A stretch of DNA of 15,045 nucleotides from an uncultured Bacilli bacterium (lineage in GTDB: Bacteria > Bacillota_I > Bacilli_A > RF39 > UBA660), in the NCBI GenBank assembly GCA_934141575.1, contig CAKPCJ010000029.1:1-15045 (forward strand), written 5' to 3'. Numbering within the stretch: position 1 is the stretch's first letter; each line of letters opens with the position of its first letter. The position numbers and the translations under genes were made by a program. Below, in pieces: positions 1 through 6,601 of this stretch. The notes beneath the pieces are model-generated. The model saw nothing but the letters and a program-made list of their open reading frames with translations. It was not told the origin of the DNA and did no database searches.

Positions 1-483
1 TGCACCATACAATATGCTTAGCATTATTGTTTCTATTACATCATCATAGTGATGCCCCAACGCTATCTTGTTACATCCTAATTCTTTGGCTTTACTATAT
101 AAATATCCTCTTCTCATTCTAGCACATAAATAGCATGGATTACCACTAGTTTGTGTTGTTACTACATTAAATATATTTGAATCAAAAATTGTTATTGGGA
201 TATTTAATATTTTTGCATTCTCTTGTATTTTTTTTAGATTAGTTTCCGTATATCCTGGGTTCATTACAATAAATTCTAACTCAAAATTTACTCTTCCATG
301 TCTTTTTAGTTCTTGCATACATTTAGCCAACAAAAATGAATCTTTACCACCACTTATGCATACAGCTATTTTATCATTTTCTTTTATAAGTTCATAAGTA
401 TCAATTGCTCGTACAAACTTACTCCATATTTCTTTTCTATATTTTTTTATTATACTTTTTTCTATTTCTCTATATCTTTCCAT
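1..483 (-). CDS. TtcA-type PP-loop ATPase (partial, 3' end outside window)
   Basis: The first 161 residues are present; the rest lies beyond the left edge. An SGGKDS PP-loop (residues 44-49) binds ATP. It is followed by a CYLCARMRRG stretch with a CxxC pair (C117, C120) and by GHHYDD (143-148). This order is that of the TtcA/TilS group of adenine-nucleotide alpha-hydrolases, which adenylate a tRNA base and exchange oxygen for sulfur; the CxxC beside an RRG motif favours TtcA (2-thiocytidine at tRNA position 32, Fe-S dependent) over TilS. The ATG at 483 lies 10 bases after the stop of the glucosaminidase gene, with only a weak GTGATG ribosome site, so it is probably read from the same transcript. 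Many Gram-positives lack true TtcA, so the tRNA substrate is inferred and the entry could be a TtcA-like paralogue. Confidence 0.85.
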   Translation of the reverse strand, partial: MERYREIEKSIIKKYRKEIWSKFVRAIDTYELIKENDKIAVCISGGKDSFLLAKCMQELKRHGRVNFELEFIVMNPGYTETNLKKIQENAKILNIPITIFDSNIFNVVTTQTSGNPCYLCARMRRGYLYSKAKELGCNKIALGHHYDDVIETIMLSILYGA

Positions 484-493
484 TTCATCACTA

Positions 494-1072
494 TTAATTT
501 GCTTTTATTTGTTCTATGTAAGCATTTACTTTTGATGCCCATGTTGTACTTCCAGCATACTTCCTATTCATTTGTTCTGGTGTAGTTAAACCATAAGCAT
601 AGTAATTTTTTGCTAGATTATCTATAAATCCCTTGATTCCCTCTTCTAAGCTAGAGAAACGTCTATATGAACCATTACCACAACTTGGACTTCCCTTTTG
701 ACCACCAACGTTGTAGCATGATTTTACTAATGTACTACACTCCCATTTACATCCCGTTTCATGTAGCATAATTGCTACTGCTAGGTAAGGGTCTACACCT
801 TTTTCGAGTGAATAAGATGCGATTAAATACCCTTGACCAGATATCGTTGAATTAAGTGATCTATTTAATTTTTCTGCCAATTCATTCATCGTCATGTCTT
901 GATATACAACTTGTTCTGACTCATCTAATTCTTTTTCATATATCCTTGTTTCGGCAACTGCTAGTCTTTTTTCTTTATATTCTTTATTGATTATTGCATT
1001 TAACATATTCCCTACACTGTAGCTTAATATTAATACAAATATCATAATTATTATCTTTGTTACATTCTTCAA
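494..1072 (-). CDS. Membrane-anchored glucosaminidase (GH73-like)
   Basis: 192 residues. An N-terminal hydrophobic helix (about 6-28) is followed by a charged linker and a lysozyme-like domain from about residue 75 to the end. The domain has the Mannosyl-glycoprotein endo-beta-N-acetylglucosaminidase pattern: a helix with AVAIMLHETG (His104-Glu105, Glu105 the likely catalytic acid), then YNVGG (120-124), then a RRFSSLEEGI stretch and a C-terminal YAGSTTWASKV motif. It should cleave peptidoglycan glycan strands outside the membrane, anchored by an uncleaved signal. Four cysteines (108, 112, 119, 131) cluster around the active site and could form disulfides or bind metal. The start is TTG at 1072: an AGGTG ribosome site lies 8 bases upstream and the nearby upstream ATG hits a stop after two codons. 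A promoter lies just upstream. The family is recognised with good confidence; the bond specificity is not. Confidence 0.82.
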   Translation of the reverse strand: MKNVTKIIIMIFVLILSYSVGNMLNAIINKEYKEKRLAVAETRIYEKELDESEQVVYQDMTMNELAEKLNRSLNSTISGQGYLIASYSLEKGVDPYLAVAIMLHETGCKWECSTLVKSCYNVGGQKGSPSCGNGSYRRFSSLEEGIKGFIDNLAKNYYAYGLTTPEQMNRKYAGSTTWASKVNAYIEQIKAN

Positions 1073-1108
1073 GTTTTTTCACCTCATATTTTTTTAGCAA
1101 CGAATATA

Positions 1109-1137
1109 GTTTTACCATATTTTATTATTAATGTCAA
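1109..1137 (-). promoter_or_regulatory. Sigma-A promoter for the glucosaminidase gene
   Basis: On the minus strand a perfect -35 TTGACA (1137-1132) is followed by a 17-base spacer and a -10 TAAAAC (1114-1109) preceded by TG at the extended -10 position. The start of transcription would be near 1102, giving a leader of about 30 bases carrying the AGGTG ribosome site. The -10 is only 4/6, but the spacing, the -35 and the TG dinucleotide support it. The rest of the 152-base gap (1073-1224) is featureless AT-rich DNA. Confidence 0.55.
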
Positions 1138-1224
1138 ATTACAGTTACTTATATATACTAAAATTAGAATATAATGCGAAAGATATTTGTTAAAAATAGT
1201 TAGGAATTATCTTCAAAATTATAA

Positions 1225-1686
1225 TTATTTTTTTAATATGCTTTTATTATTATCATTAGTTTCTGGCTCTAAAGAAACAAATTTATATTCATTTGTTAAT
1301 TCAAAATTAAAATCTTCATACTTTGTTTTTATGTCTTTAATTTCTTCATCGTTAAACCATGCATAAATATGTTCATATTCTGTTATCCCATCTAAATTTT
1401 GTATTGGTTTTGTCCAAGTACATAAGTGTATATGTTCTTCTTTAATGTTGCATTCATCTAGTGAAAATTTATATTTATGCATTATATTAGAGTTAACTGG
1501 TATTTCTGAAGTATATGTTCTTTTTTGACTATTATCTGAACTTTTTAATGATAGTAACATTCCACTTACTATTGTTATTGAACCAATTCCAGCCAATATT
1601 TTTTCCCTATTATTTTTAATTACTTCTAATATTCCTACTGATTTTTTAGTGTTTTGAGAACTTTTCTCAAGTGTTATTTTTTTCAT
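1225..1686 (-). CDS. Unrecognised small membrane protein
   Basis: 153 residues if translation begins at ATG 1686. I do not recognise a family. The N-terminus is basic (about 30 residues, many Lys), followed by one hydrophobic segment (LAGIGSITIVSGMLLSL, about residues 31-47) that would act as a signal anchor, and then a polar, acidic C-terminal region of about 100 residues. That region has a HIHLCTW stretch and a YEHIYAWF stretch, so it is probably a small extracytoplasmic domain. An upstream in-frame ATG (1698) would add four residues, but it has no ribosome site, whereas GGGGGA (1695-1690) lies just before ATG 1686; the YkgJ-type gene (10209) uses the same GGGGGA signal. It sits 90 bases after the PLP-enzyme gene with no clear terminator between them, so it may be co-transcribed. 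Function unknown. Confidence 0.7.
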   Translation of the reverse strand: MKKITLEKSSQNTKKSVGILEVIKNNREKILAGIGSITIVSGMLLSLKSSDNSQKRTYTSEIPVNSNIMHKYKFSLDECNIKEEHIHLCTWTKPIQNLDGITEYEHIYAWFNDEEIKDIKTKYEDFNFELTNEYKFVSLEPETNDNNKSILKK

Positions 1687-1689
1687 ATT

Positions 1690-1695
1690 TTCCCC
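1690..1695 (-). promoter_or_regulatory. Ribosome site deciding the start at 1686
   Basis: GGGGGA on the minus strand, four bases before ATG 1686. It overlaps the first codons after the alternative ATG at 1698, which itself has only AT-rich sequence upstream. This makes 1686 the likely start. Confidence 0.55.
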
Positions 1696-1776
1696 CATAT
1701 ATAAAAATTCGTTAATTATATTATCATATTGTGCTTTATTAGTCTAGTTTTATTTATTAATTTATAAAGTTATACT

Positions 1777-3048
1777 TTAGTTTTCATTTATATTCTTTTT
1801 ATTGTTTGTTAATCTATCTATTGCCTTCATCACGCCAAACTTTCCATACTGATACGTTAGTCCGCCTTGTTGATACGCTATAAATGGAGGCCTTATTGGA
1901 CCATCACATGAAAGTTCTATTGATGAACCTTGTGTAAAACTTCCAGATGCCATAATTACCTGGTCTTGGTAGCCTGGCATATCCCAAGGTATTGGAATTG
2001 CATTTGAATCAATTGGTGAAGCCATTTGTATTCCTTGACAATAATTTATTAAATCTTCCTTATTTCCGAATTCAATATTTTGAACTATGTCAGCTCTTTC
2101 ATCATTATATTTTGGTTCTACTTTAAAGCCTAATTCTTCCATACATTTGCTAGTTAAAATCGCTGTTTTTAGGCTACTTCCTACTACACTTGGAGCCATA
2201 AATAATCCTTGTAACACTGCTTTATTTGATCCTAATGAAGGCCCTACTTCTTTTCCTTCACCCGGTACTGTTAATCTTTCAGCAGCTAACTTTACTAAAT
2301 CTTTTCTGCCTGAAATATATGCCCCGTTTGGCGCTATTCCACCACCTAAATTTTTAATTAATGAACCTACTATTATATCAGCTCCAACTTCAAGCGGAGA
2401 TATTGTAGAGACAAATTCACAATAGCAGTTGTCAATCATTACAATTACTTCGCTATCTATTTTTTTTATTGCTTTAATAACTTGTTCTAACTTATTAATT
2501 CCAATGCTTTTCCTTGTAGAATACCCTTTTGAGCGTTGAATTTCTATTACCTTTATTTTTTCTTTTTTTAGTGCCTTTTCAATTTCTTCGTAATTAAATT
2601 CATCGTTTATCAAATCTATTTGTTTATAATTTATTCCATACGATTTTAGTGAACTTTGATTTTCATTTATTCCTATCACCTCATCTAGAGTATCATATGG
2701 TTTTCCCGTTATACTTAATAGTGTATCTCCTGGTCTTAATAGTGAAAACAATGCTACCGTAAGAGCGTGTGTCCCAGAAATGAACTGGTTTCTCACTAAA
2801 CTATCCTCAGCACCTAATACATATGAAAATACTTGTTCTATTGTATCTCTTCCCAAATCGTTATATCCGTATCCAGTTGTACTTGCAAAATGTGATTCCG
2901 CTATTTCAAATTTGTTAAATGCACTTAATACTCTTAAGCTATTTTGTTCACATATTTCATCTATTTTTTTAAATTCTTTTTCTAGTTTTTTTTCTTCATT
3001 ATGTACAAATTCTACTGTCTTTTCACTTATTTCTAATTGATTATACAT
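1777..3048 (-). CDS. ynbB: Methionine gamma-lyase family PLP enzyme (YnbB type)
   Basis: 423 residues, the normal length for this family, often labelled aluminium resistance protein. Hallmarks appear in order: TTGYGYNDLGRDT (57-69), FGAED-like YVLGAED (76-82), ISGTHAL (90-96), LRPGDTLLSITGKPYDT (104-120), a D206-N207 pair that would contact PLP, and GSLIKNLGGG (228-237), where Lys232 is the expected Schiff-base lysine. The fold is type I aminotransferase/Cys-Met-metabolism PLP enzyme, and a cytosolic C-S lyase activity is expected, but the physiological substrate of this branch is not settled. The ATG at 3048 has GGAGG six bases upstream. Its first base is the last base of the preceding SDR gene's stop (TAATG), so the two are probably translationally coupled. 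In many Bacillota this gene sits elsewhere, so pairing with an SDR is of note. Confidence 0.92.
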   Translation of the reverse strand: MYNQLEISEKTVEFVHNEEKKLEKEFKKIDEICEQNSLRVLSAFNKFEIAESHFASTTGYGYNDLGRDTIEQVFSYVLGAEDSLVRNQFISGTHALTVALFSLLRPGDTLLSITGKPYDTLDEVIGINENQSSLKSYGINYKQIDLINDEFNYEEIEKALKKEKIKVIEIQRSKGYSTRKSIGINKLEQVIKAIKKIDSEVIVMIDNCYCEFVSTISPLEVGADIIVGSLIKNLGGGIAPNGAYISGRKDLVKLAAERLTVPGEGKEVGPSLGSNKAVLQGLFMAPSVVGSSLKTAILTSKCMEELGFKVEPKYNDERADIVQNIEFGNKEDLINYCQGIQMASPIDSNAIPIPWDMPGYQDQVIMASGSFTQGSSIELSCDGPIRPPFIAYQQGGLTYQYGKFGVMKAIDRLTNNKKNINEN

Positions 3049-3782
3049 TAATATCCTCCGTCTACTCTTATTACTTCACCGTTTATATAGCTTGCTTCTT
3101 CACTTGCTAAAAAATTAACTACATTTGCGATTTCACATGGTTCTGCAAATCTTCTTAATAGAATCTTTTCTTTTTCTCTTTCGATATATTTTGGCTCCAT
3201 TTCTTTAACAGATGTTGTATTTGTCCAACCAGGTGCCACTGAATTTACTGTAATATAAGGTGCTAATGCTTTTGCAAAATTTTTAGTTAATGATATTATG
3301 CCAGCTTTTGATGCATCATAATCCATTGAATATGTTTCATTTGTATCTATGCCATTTGTTGATGAAATATTAATTATTTTACCATGTTTGTTGTTTAACA
3401 TTGAGTTTCCAAAGATTTTACACATCAAAAATGTTCCTGTTAAATTTGTTTGAATTACTTTATCAAATTCTTCTTTCGTTTTATCATAGAAATAGTTATC
3501 GCTACACATTGCAGCATTATTTACTAAGCAATCTAGCCTTCCATACGTTTTTATTACTTCATCATGCATATTTAATATGTCTTTTTCGTTTGAAATATCA
3601 CATTTTATTATCATTACTTTTGCATGTGTTTCGCTCTCAATTTCTTGCTTTATTCTCTTAGCATTTACATCATCTGTATTATAGCTTATTATTATATTAT
3701 AATTTGATTTTGCGAGTCTTTTTGCGATTGCTTCTCCTATTCCTTTGCTCGCTCCTGTTACTAGTGCATATTTTTCGTCCAT
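3048..3782 (-). CDS. Short-chain dehydrogenase/reductase, FabG-like
   Basis: 244 residues from ATG 3782, the usual classical SDR length. It shows the Rossmann TGASKGIG (9-16), NNAA (88-91), an active-site serine in INISST (about 140-141), YxxxK as Y155-K159 in DYDASK, and NSVAPG (180-185). It is an NAD(P)-dependent oxidoreductase; whether it is 3-oxoacyl-ACP reductase itself or another SDR cannot be decided, and there are no fatty-acid genes around it. The frame is open 32 codons further upstream, but that extension covers the promoter and terminator hairpin, whereas a GGAAG ribosome site lies seven bases before ATG 3782. The stop shares a base with the ATG of the PLP-enzyme gene, so the two form an operon. 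Confidence 0.9.
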   Translation of the reverse strand: MDEKYALVTGASKGIGEAIAKRLAKSNYNIIISYNTDDVNAKRIKQEIESETHAKVMIIKCDISNEKDILNMHDEVIKTYGRLDCLVNNAAMCSDNYFYDKTKEEFDKVIQTNLTGTFLMCKIFGNSMLNNKHGKIINISSTNGIDTNETYSMDYDASKAGIISLTKNFAKALAPYITVNSVAPGWTNTTSVKEMEPKYIEREKEKILLRRFAEPCEIANVVNFLASEEASYINGEVIRVDGGY

Positions 3783-3801
3783 ATTACCACTTCCAATGCT
3801 T

Positions 3802-3827
3802 ATTATAGCATAAAAGCATATATTGAC
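3802..3827 (-). promoter_or_regulatory. Extended -10 promoter for the SDR-PLP operon
   Basis: On the minus strand, TGCTATAAT (3810-3802) is a perfect extended -10. The -35 position 17 bases upstream reads TAGTCA (4/6) and lies in the loop and 5' arm of the hairpin at 3812-3838. Transcription would start near 3795, leaving a leader of only about 13 bases that still contains the GGAAG ribosome site (3794-3790). Confidence 0.55.
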
Positions 3828-3838
3828 TATATGCTTTT
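3812..3838 (-). terminator. Hairpin terminator after htpG
   Basis: A perfect 11-bp stem, AAAAGCATATA against TATATGCTTTT, has a five-base loop and starts about 44 bases after the htpG stop. On the minus strand it ends in TTTTAT; on the plus strand in six Ts. It is AT-rich, so termination may be partial. It overlaps the promoter of the next gene. Confidence 0.55.
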
Positions 3839-3881
3839 TTATATCTTGTACTTCATTTATTTTAAATTTTCTTAACATTTT

Positions 3882-5765
3882 TTATTTTGATATTAATTCA
3901 CAAATTAAGCTACTTATTTCTGTAGGATTTTCTATAGTTAATCCTTCAATCAATCTTGCTTGTGAATATAGTATTTTTGAATATTTTTCAAATTCATCCT
4001 TATTATTTTTATACAATTCTTTCATCTTTTCTGCAATAGGGTGATTCTCATTTATTTCTAATATTGTTTTGGCATGTATTTTTTCATCAGTTGGCATTGC
4101 ATTTATTACCTTTTCCATTTCTATAGAAATATCTCCCTCAGTTGTTAGACATACTGGATGATTTTTTAATTTATTAGTAAATCTTACACCTTCAACTTTT
4201 TCACCAAGAGCTTTTTTTATTTCATCTAACATATCCTTATTGTCTTTATTTAACTTTTCTGTTTGTTCTTTTTCTTCTTTATCTTCAATATCTGCGTTAT
4301 CTGATGATATATTTGCAAAAGTTTTATTTTCATATTGCATCAATGTCTTAATTGCAAACTCATCAACATATTCAGTTAAATATAATATGTCAAATCCTTT
4401 GTCTTTAAATCTTTCAACAATTGGTAACATATCTATCTTAGCTATAGTTTCACCACATGCGTAATATATTTTTTCTTGTCCTTCTTTCATGCTTTCTATA
4501 TATTCTTTTAATGTGATTAATTTCTTTTGGCTTGATGAATAGAACATTAATAAATCTTGTATCTTATCTTTATTCATTCCATAATCATTGTAAACGCCAT
4601 ATTTTAATTGTGTTCCAAATGTATTAAAGAATTTTACATAATTTTCTCTATCATTTTCAAGCATATCTAATAATTCTTTTTTTATTTTGTTTTCTATACT
4701 TTTTGCAATTATTTGTAATTTTCTATCTTGTTGTAATATTTCTCTTGATATATTTAGTGAAAGATCTGGGCTTTCTACTATACCTTTTACAAAGTTAAAG
4801 TATTCTGGTAATAATTCACTACATTTATCCATTATCAATACATCATTTGAATACAATTGCAATCCTTTTTCATATTCTTTTGAATACAAATCATATGGTG
4901 CATGACTTGGTATAAATAAAATAGAAGTATATGTGCATTGTCCTTCTACTGATGTATGAATTGTTTTCATTGGTTTTTCATAATCATAGAATTTATCAGT
5001 ATAGAAATTAGAATATTCTTCTTCAGTTATATCATTTTTATTCTTTTTCCAAATTGGAATCATGCTGTTTAAAGTTGTATCTTCTTTTACAGTTTCGTAT
5101 TCATCTTTCGAACCTTCTTTTAACACACGATTTTCAACTTTCATTACAATTGGATATCTTATATAATCAGAATATTTTTTGATTATACTTCTAATTTTAT
5201 ATTCTTCTAAGTATTCACTATATTTTACATCCTCTGTATCTTCCTTGATACTTAATGTTATTATCGTACCAAAATCATCTTTTGATGCTTCTTCTATTGT
5301 GTAACCATCTTCTCCGCTTGATTTCCATAAATATGCTTTTTCACTTCCGTATGGTTTAGTTAATACCTCAATTTCATCACTTACCATGAATGCAGAATAG
5401 AAACCTACACCAAATTGTCCAATTATATTTACGTCTTCTTGTTCTTTATTTTCTTGTTTGAATGTTAAAGAACCACTTTTTGCAATCGTGCCCAAATTGT
5501 TTTCTAGCTCTTCTTCTGTCATACCACAACCTGTATCACTAATTACAAGTTTTCTATTTTCTTTATCAACATCTATTCTTATTTTAAGATCATTTTTTGA
5601 AATGTTAATATCCTTTTCAGTTAATGATTTATAATATAATTTATCAATTGCATCACTTGCATTTGATACTAATTCTCTTAAAAATATATCTTTATTTGTA
5701 TATATAGAATTTATCATTAAATCTAATAGCCTTTTTGATTCTGCTTTAAATTCTTTTTTTCTCAT
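3882..5765 (-). CDS. htpG: HtpG, Hsp90-family chaperone
   Basis: 627 residues from ATG 5765, full length for bacterial Hsp90. The N-terminal GHKL ATPase has FLRELVSNASDA (28-39; Glu31 the general base, Asn35 the Mg ligand), SDTGCGM (76-82) and GQFGVGFYSAF (116-126). The middle domain has the SLNISREILQQ segment whose Arg contacts the gamma-phosphate, and a C-terminal dimerisation region follows. It is a cytosolic ATP-driven chaperone. Three ATGs lie close together; the AGAAGGG ribosome site (5781-5775) touches the first (5774) and is nine bases before the third (5765), which also gives the usual HtpG beginning. The promoter is overlapped by a CIRCE operator, so HrcA repression is predicted; htpG is not a CIRCE gene in Bacillus subtilis. 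Confidence 0.97.
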   Translation of the reverse strand: MRKKEFKAESKRLLDLMINSIYTNKDIFLRELVSNASDAIDKLYYKSLTEKDINISKNDLKIRIDVDKENRKLVISDTGCGMTEEELENNLGTIAKSGSLTFKQENKEQEDVNIIGQFGVGFYSAFMVSDEIEVLTKPYGSEKAYLWKSSGEDGYTIEEASKDDFGTIITLSIKEDTEDVKYSEYLEEYKIRSIIKKYSDYIRYPIVMKVENRVLKEGSKDEYETVKEDTTLNSMIPIWKKNKNDITEEEYSNFYTDKFYDYEKPMKTIHTSVEGQCTYTSILFIPSHAPYDLYSKEYEKGLQLYSNDVLIMDKCSELLPEYFNFVKGIVESPDLSLNISREILQQDRKLQIIAKSIENKIKKELLDMLENDRENYVKFFNTFGTQLKYGVYNDYGMNKDKIQDLLMFYSSSQKKLITLKEYIESMKEGQEKIYYACGETIAKIDMLPIVERFKDKGFDILYLTEYVDEFAIKTLMQYENKTFANISSDNADIEDKEEKEQTEKLNKDNKDMLDEIKKALGEKVEGVRFTNKLKNHPVCLTTEGDISIEMEKVINAMPTDEKIHAKTILEINENHPIAEKMKELYKNNKDEFEKYSKILYSQARLIEGLTIENPTEISSLICELISK

Positions 5766-5774
5766 TTTCATCAT

Positions 5775-5781
5775 CCCTTCT
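5775..5781 (-). promoter_or_regulatory. Ribosome site deciding the htpG start
   Basis: AGAAGGG on the minus strand directly abuts ATG 5774 and lies nine bases before ATG 5765. Only the latter spacing is functional, so the protein should begin MRKKEF. Confidence 0.5.
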
Positions 5782-5786
5782 TTATT

Positions 5787-5815
5787 GTTATACCACTGTT
5801 TTTGGCAGTTGTCAA
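5787..5815 (-). promoter_or_regulatory. htpG promoter
   Basis: A perfect -35 TTGACA (5815-5810) is followed by exactly 17 bases and then -10 TATAAC (5792-5787), preceded by TGG as an extended -10. The -35 lies inside the CIRCE element, so a bound repressor would block sigma-A RNA polymerase. Confidence 0.8.
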
Positions 5816-5828
5816 TAATGAGTGCTAA
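5802..5828. promoter_or_regulatory. CIRCE operator (HrcA binding site)
   Basis: The canonical CIRCE is TTAGCACTC, nine bases, GAGTGCTAA. Here the half facing the plus-strand gene is perfect (GAGTGCTAA, 5820-5828), the spacer is exactly nine bases (5811-5819), and the other arm reads TTGGCAGTT (5802-5810), 6/9 to consensus. The degenerate arm shares a base with the htpG -35 hexamer. It lies between two divergent promoters, covering the htpG -35 and ending ten bases upstream of the kinase -35. Confidence 0.85.
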
Positions 5829-5838
5829 CGAATTTATA

Positions 5839-5866
5839 TTGACTTTTTTTTAACTTGAATTATAAT
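5839..5866 (+). promoter_or_regulatory. Promoter of the kinase-like gene
   Basis: TTGACT (5839-5844), a 16-base spacer and a perfect TATAAT (5861-5866). Transcription would start near 5873, leaving a short leader with AGGTG (5876-5880) as ribosome site. CIRCE lies at roughly -71 to -45 relative to this start, so HrcA might affect it less directly than htpG. Confidence 0.75.
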
Positions 5867-5885
5867 ATTCCAGACAGGTGATTTT

Positions 5886-6575
5886 ATGAAAACTATTTGT
5901 ATGGATGATGTTAAAAATTGCATATATAATCCCAAAATGATGGGAACTGCTGATTTATATAATTGCAGTATAGATGATGAAGAATATGTATTTAAAAAGT
6001 TTGATTTCGATTCTACTCTTGCTTGCAAATTGGAAAAACTTTCTAAAATAGAAAATCATCATTTCATTTTTCCTGAGATTTTGATTAAAGGAATCCGTGG
6101 ACAATATGTTGGATATCTTTCAAAACCATTTTATCAATCCCGCACTTTCTTTGATTTATCCAAATACGAAACTAGTCAAAAACTTAAATTACTAAGAGAG
6201 GCAAGAAAGTTAGTTTTAAAAATGCATAGTATGGGAATTACTCATGTAGATTTACATCCTGGCAATATGTTGTTTCGTGATGATACTGTTAAATTTTGCG
6301 ATTTTGATGATTGTGAGTATTCTGGTTTTAAATCTCCTCATTCAAATGCCTATTCCCAAAAATATTTGTTGCAAAACCCTATGTCACCTTCAATTGATAT
6401 ATTTAATTTTAATATTTCATCAATGAGCATTTTATATAGTGTACGTTGGGATGAAACTATAAATTATGATTTTACTTTTTTAGATAAACTAAATGATGAA
6501 CAAAAAATTATATGGGAAAAAGTAAAAAAGTATGAAACTTTATCTAAAGATGATTTTATAGTAAGCCATTATTAA
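5886..6575 (+). CDS. Small protein-kinase-like protein
   Basis: 229 residues. The eukaryotic-type kinase core can be traced: a VFKKF strand with Lys37 or Lys38 as the ATP-binding lysine, a following helix with Glu50 as possible salt-bridge partner, the catalytic loop THVDLHPGN (119-127; Asp122 catalytic, Asn127 metal-binding), and KFCDFDD (136-142) in the DFG position with Asp139 as metal ligand. There is no clear glycine-rich loop, and the C-lobe is very short, as in RIO/Bud32/lipopolysaccharide-kinase-like proteins. It is cytosolic, with no membrane segment. The substrate cannot be told; it could be a protein or a small-molecule kinase. ATG 5886 follows AGGTG by five bases. It is alone in its transcription unit, divergent from htpG across a CIRCE element, and ends in a terminator shared with the convergent phosphoketolase gene. 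Confidence 0.75.
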   Translation: MKTICMDDVKNCIYNPKMMGTADLYNCSIDDEEYVFKKFDFDSTLACKLEKLSKIENHHFIFPEILIKGIRGQYVGYLSKPFYQSRTFFDLSKYETSQKLKLLREARKLVLKMHSMGITHVDLHPGNMLFRDDTVKFCDFDDCEYSGFKSPHSNAYSQKYLLQNPMSPSIDIFNFNISSMSILYSVRWDETINYDFTFLDKLNDEQKIIWEKVKKYETLSKDDFIVSHY

Positions 6576-6601
6576 AGGAGAATAACACGTTATTCTCCTT
6601 T
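6574..6601. terminator. Shared bidirectional terminator
   Basis: A perfect 12-bp inverted repeat, AAAGGAGAATAA against TTATTCTCCTTT, around the four-base loop CACG. It terminates both the kinase-like gene (+) and the phosphoketolase gene (-). Both stop codons lie in the palindrome: TAA 6573-6575 overlaps its left edge and the phosphoketolase stop (6592-6590) opens the right arm. The T-tracts are short, but the stem is the strongest in the window. Confidence 0.85.

Noticed and set aside
2087..2425. A 112-codon open frame on the plus strand
   Set aside because: Antisense to the PLP-enzyme gene, which has strong family motifs; no ribosome site.
3783..3878. A 32-residue N-terminal extension of the SDR
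   Set aside because: It covers the terminator hairpin and an extended -10 promoter; ATG 3782 has a ribosome site and gives the normal SDR length.
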